From Cryptomeria japonica (Eukaryota; Streptophyta; Pinopsida; Cupressales; Cupressaceae), in contig NC_081413.1 in NCBI RefSeq assembly GCF_030272615.1, positions 602,144,709-602,208,708 of the forward strand: DNA of 64,000 bases, in the 5' to 3' direction. The position numbers were made by a program, and so were the translations under genes. The notes below the pieces were generated by a model, which saw only the letters and a list, made by a program, of their open reading frames with translations, was not told the origin of the DNA and made no database searches. This document shows, in pieces, positions 60,516 through 64,000 of this stretch (positions within the stretch are counted from its first letter, which is position 1; each line of letters starts with the position of its first letter).

Positions 60516-60960
60516 GCCATTCTAGCTCGGGTCGGGTGGAAGGGGGTGGCATGATGAAAGACTCATGTGGTGACTTAATCCTTGCCTATGTGAAAAAAAC
60601 TGGTCTCCAAACATCTAGCATGACTGAAGTGGATGCAGTGTTTCACGAGTTAGTTACTACCATGGAGAAGGGTCTGAGACAAATCATTATTGAAGGAGAC
60701 TCTTGTCTTACAATTATGATGCTTAATTGGGTGGATAAACTAGAATAGAAGACTACCTCTCTCATCACCAAGTTTCATGCTCTCCTTCCTACTCTTGGTG
60801 ACATCAGATTCTGCCATGTGTGGTGTGAGGGCAACTGTGTGGCAGATAAGCTGGCAGGGTTTGGTGCGATGGTTAATAATTTTAAAATATGGTCTCACTT
60901 GCATGAAATCCTGATTGTGGCTCATGCCATGATCTTGAATAACTTACCTATTAATGATGC
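60516..60960 (+). pseudogene. LINE-type RNase H fragment
   Basis: It translates as GGGMMKDSCGDLILAYVKKTG, EVDAVFHELVTTMEKGLRQIIIEGDS, and, after a TAG near 60747, FHALLPTLGDIRFCHVWCEGNCVADKLAGFG. This is the RVT_3-type RNase H found at the 3' end of plant non-LTR (LINE) ORF2 and in related host genes: EGDS and NxVADxLA are its catalytic blocks. It joins directly to the truncated gypsy RNase H, with its own first strand missing. Confidence 0.75.
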
Positions 60961-61107
60961 ATAATCCCAAGATTGCCTTTTTTGTACTTTATATTCTTGC
61001 CTTCTCCTTTCATTGTTGGATAAGGTGGTGGGACCTCGATATTGTTGGTACCTATCACTATAGCTATTAGCCTAGCACTTTCTCAATTTGGCTTTTGGTT
61101 TTTCAAG

Positions 61108-62690
61108 ATGGGAGGTAATTTGAACTAGGTTGAACCTAATGATCTCTCTGAATTCAAGAACAATGGGGAGCTCTGGAGTAAGGTGATTCAGGGCAATTTG
61201 GACTCCTATGTGGAGGGGATGACTGGCCATGATCCCAAACTTTCTACAGCTTTTGTTCAAGCCTTGGATAATAGCGTTGTTAAGATTAGGAGTGTTGCCT
61301 TTGTGGTTTTTGAGGAGACAATAGTGAAAGTTACTGGGTTGGCCCTCGAAGGCATCTCCTTTCCAAAATCGCCCAAAGGGAGTTACAAGGAAGATTTTAA
61401 GCATTTCTTTGAACCCGGGGAAGGGGTTTCCAGGCTCCAAATCGGCTACAATAGGGAAGATCTTCCTAGTATCATGAAGGAGGTATCCCTTCTTCTAATG
61501 AAGTACTTGACTCTGGATGGAAGGAAGAGGAGATTTCACCTTTATATTTTCCCCATGTTGAACCACCTTCACCACAGGGTAAGAATGAATTTTCCCTACT
61601 GGGTTTTGTCTTCTTTATCACAATATATTTCTAAAGATTTTGTTAAGGGTAAACCCCCTCTTCATCAAGGCCTCATTCATAGGCTATATAACTTCCATTT
61701 GGCCTTAATCCCCTCTCGGGGGATCCCCACTATTGATATCGGGTCCTCTTATGACCCCAACTTATATGTTGATCACATTGTCACCCCTTCCAATTTTGGT
61801 GAAGTGTCACATCCAGGTTCAAAAATTCCTACAAGAAAGAACCCTACATGTATGGCCAAATTTAAAGCCATTTCTACCACTAAAAAAACCATGATGTGAA
61901 ATCCTAGAATAAGATGCACAAGAATGTGGAGATTATTGAGGACTAGGGTTTTGATTCTATCTCCTCTGATGAATTGGATTCCTTTGAAACCATGGGCTCG
62001 GATTGGTCTCCTTCCAATAATGTTAATGTTAATGATAACCCTAGCCTTCCTCCCACAAACCCTCCCACCTCTACAATTATGGAACCCCCAAGCTCAATTA
62101 CTGTCCTCACTAAAATTTTGAAGGACCTACATGATGATGTGCAAAGGTAGGATGACTTGTTAAAGTGGCTATTTGGACAGATGAATGTCACTATAAGGAA
62201 AATTAATCAATTGGAGGCTATGATTGAAGCTAGGGCTAATACCTAGCTAGAGGATTTGGGTGAAGACAGAGTGTGAAGATTTGCCAATGATCTTATTGGC
62301 CTCATGGGGTAGTGGCATAAGGTGAATGGGAAGATTAAAGATTTGGATGCCAAGCTCAAAGTGGCTAGGACCAAAATCAAGTTGGAAGAAATTAAGAAAT
62401 CCTACGAGGCCCTCAAGAAGAAAATTGAGGAGGCTAATCTTGCTTGTAGGAATGTAGATAATATGCATAATGCCTCCCTGTAGGATATCCAAGCTATCCA
62501 AACTGAAATGAATAAGTTAAGGGAGAAGAAATGTAAACGCATAGAGGCCCTAATTGTGGGTTCAGGGCCCACAGAGTCCCTGGTTAAAGCGACCCCTAAT
62601 TCCGCTTTCGTGTCCTCTGGCTCTAGGACCGGGTCTTGCAAAAAAGTGTCCTTTTCGGATAAAGTGTTAAGTTTGTGCCAGGATTGGTAG
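61108..62690 (+). pseudogene. Unrecognised repeat-type ORF with C-terminal coiled coil
   Basis: From ATG 61108, a TAG six codons in, then a 238-codon open stretch to 61899 with blocks FEETIVKVTGLALEGISF, KEDFKHFFEPGEG, YLTLDGRKRRFHLYIFPMLN and RMNFPYWVLSSLS. After one frameshift near 61900 a second part follows to 62690: a Ser/Pro/Asn-rich stretch, then a long charged coiled coil (AKLKVARTKIKLEEIKKSYE) and a basic tail (GSRTGSCKKVSFSDKVL). Several TAG and TGA codons interrupt it. I do not recognise the family. Its decay looks like that of the nearby transposons, so a mobile-element protein is likely. It might be a LINE ORF1-like or gag-like RNA-binding protein, but nothing proves this. Confidence 0.55.
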
Positions 62691-64000
62691 GATAAACATT
62701 CTCCCATGTAGTTGGCCATCTCTTTGTGCCTTTATTGGGTGGTTGTTCTAGTTTTTTATGGTTTTCAAACTCTTTCTATTTCTGTTGGTTATCTAGTTTT
62801 GTAGCTGGCTCTCAAGTTGCCCTGTCGGGTTTTTGCTTTGTTAAGGTGGGGGGTTATTTTGTTAGTTGTGCATCCCTCATGCGCTCTTGGTGTTTCTATG
62901 TAGATATGTAACCATATGTTCATATTCCACTTTTATTAATCAAAATAGTATTGTTTGGAAAAGACTTCAAATGGTAAGATATCAAGAATTTTATTATATT
63001 ATATTTTAACACTTACAACTAAACCTATATACCAAAAAAACCCTAAATCCAACCCACTTTACCAATACAACAATAGACATATAAAATAAATTTGTTTGGA
63101 TATTATTCCAAAACTAAAATAAATTATAAAGTTGATTATATTCAATTAAAAACAAGAATGACACATATATGAAAATGGGCTACAATTAATAGTTTCTTTG
63201 AAGAATCAATTTAAAGATAGTATTTTAAAACTTGAATCACTCACTCAATAACCTTGTGCTTGTCTAAATAAGTTATAAGAAAGTAGATCATTTAAACAAC
63301 CTCTCTTTTATCCAAAAAAAATAAAAAAAAATAAAATAAAAAAATAAAACAAACCCTCACCATAACTCTACATACATATTTTGATTTTTTGATTTTCAAA
63401 AATGTATGTTTCCATATACTTTAACAAATATAAAACAATGCATTCTTCAATGTATTAAGTATTGTGCTAGTTCTTGAATTCTAGACCTACTTGCCTACAC
63501 TTTGCTTTGTCTCGAACTCTCTTTTTAACATCCCCCTTGTCAGGCCTTCATGGATGTCTTGAAATTGTGATAATGAGAAGAGGAGGGCAGCCATGCTTTC
63601 TTTAACATTCTTGATTCCCCTGATAAATTTTACTTGGTTTTTATTTATCTTACTGTCTACGTAATATTCAACATGAAATCAGGCTGCTCTAAGAAAGTGA
63701 CAGTTATCTTGCACTACCATGACCTAGTGATATAATCCATGAAGTAGATTGATTTCTTTTACAAATGAATTGCCTTTCAAAAGGATAAAACGATCTTCTA
63801 ACTTTGTAGTCGAATGTGTTGAAACACTTTCCAACAAATTGTTCACGAAATATAATATACTCTGTTTCATGCCAATACCTATGTTTCACATTAGAATGCA
63901 TATTCAAAACATTCTATGATTGGGTCAGCATATTTAGAACTCCCTGTACAAAACAAGTAAAACATTTTAAATGTTGACACAAGACAACAGCATAAGACTA
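62691..64000. other. AT-rich stretch without a recognised gene
   Basis: It contains A-rich runs (AAAATAAAA type, 63316-63352) and a TTTTATTAATCAAAA stretch near 62930 that could be the 3' end of the preceding retroelement. On the minus strand, GACAAGGGGGA-TGTT at about 63533-63545 looks like a polypurine tract followed by an LTR start, hinting at one more minus-strand LTR element, but no coding sequence supports it. Confidence 0.35.

Noticed and set aside
63533-64000. Further minus-strand LTR retrotransposon
   Set aside because: Only a purine-tract-like GACAAGGGGGATGTT is seen; no coding or LTR pair supports it.

Overview
The window looks like nuclear DNA of a plant with a very large, repeat-rich genome, most likely a gymnosperm (conifer-like). 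The reasons are a receptor-kinase gene spread over 9 kb by repeat-filled introns, old retrotransposons nested inside one another, and almost every coding region decayed by stop codons. The species cannot be named from sequence alone.

Layout. 1-5029: the end of a Ty1/copia element, a fragment of a DUF26/Gnk2-type secreted protein, and, inserted into that fragment, a 1.9-kb non-coding LTR element (TRIM-like) whose LTRs carry a tRNA-like module; a copia-type LTR follows. 5843-14855 (minus): an LRR/malectin-like receptor kinase gene with exons that can be traced one by one, two in-frame stops and one damaged splice acceptor. Its introns hold a hAT-type MITE, a small non-coding LTR element and a decayed copy of the tRNA-like LTR. 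16092-53496: one copia element with target-site duplication CATGG. A Tat-lineage Ty3/gypsy element (17208-36074, 18.9 kb) sits in its 5' LTR, and a second copia in reverse orientation (44990-52141) sits in its 3' LTR. 53502-56881: remains of two more minus-strand copia elements. 57068-60515: a truncated Ty3/gypsy element. 60516-62690: an RNase H fragment of LINE type and an unrecognised repeat-type ORF. 62691-64000: AT-rich sequence with no gene seen.

The most interesting part is the Tat-lineage element. Gag-protease-RT-RNase H-second RNase H-integrase lie in one reading frame, 2,500 codons once a nested DNA transposon is discounted. It has a G-patch-like segment between protease and RT. Between pol and the 3' LTR an antisense frame of about 600 codons encodes a plant mobile domain (PMD), an acidic/RG-rich tract and a coiled coil. 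The leader upstream of gag (plus strand) and the leader upstream of the PMD frame (minus strand) both carry irregular arrays of a TAGCGCRT motif in the same orientation relative to the frame each precedes. Stop codons in both frames are almost all single transitions from CAG, CAA, CGA or TGG, with no frameshifts, as expected from decay by methyl-cytosine deamination.

The order of events follows from the target sites: the host copia inserted first, then the gypsy and reverse copia entered its LTRs, and a small DNA transposon entered the gypsy gag. The gypsy LTRs differ by only about 2 percent by eye, so that insertion is comparatively young.
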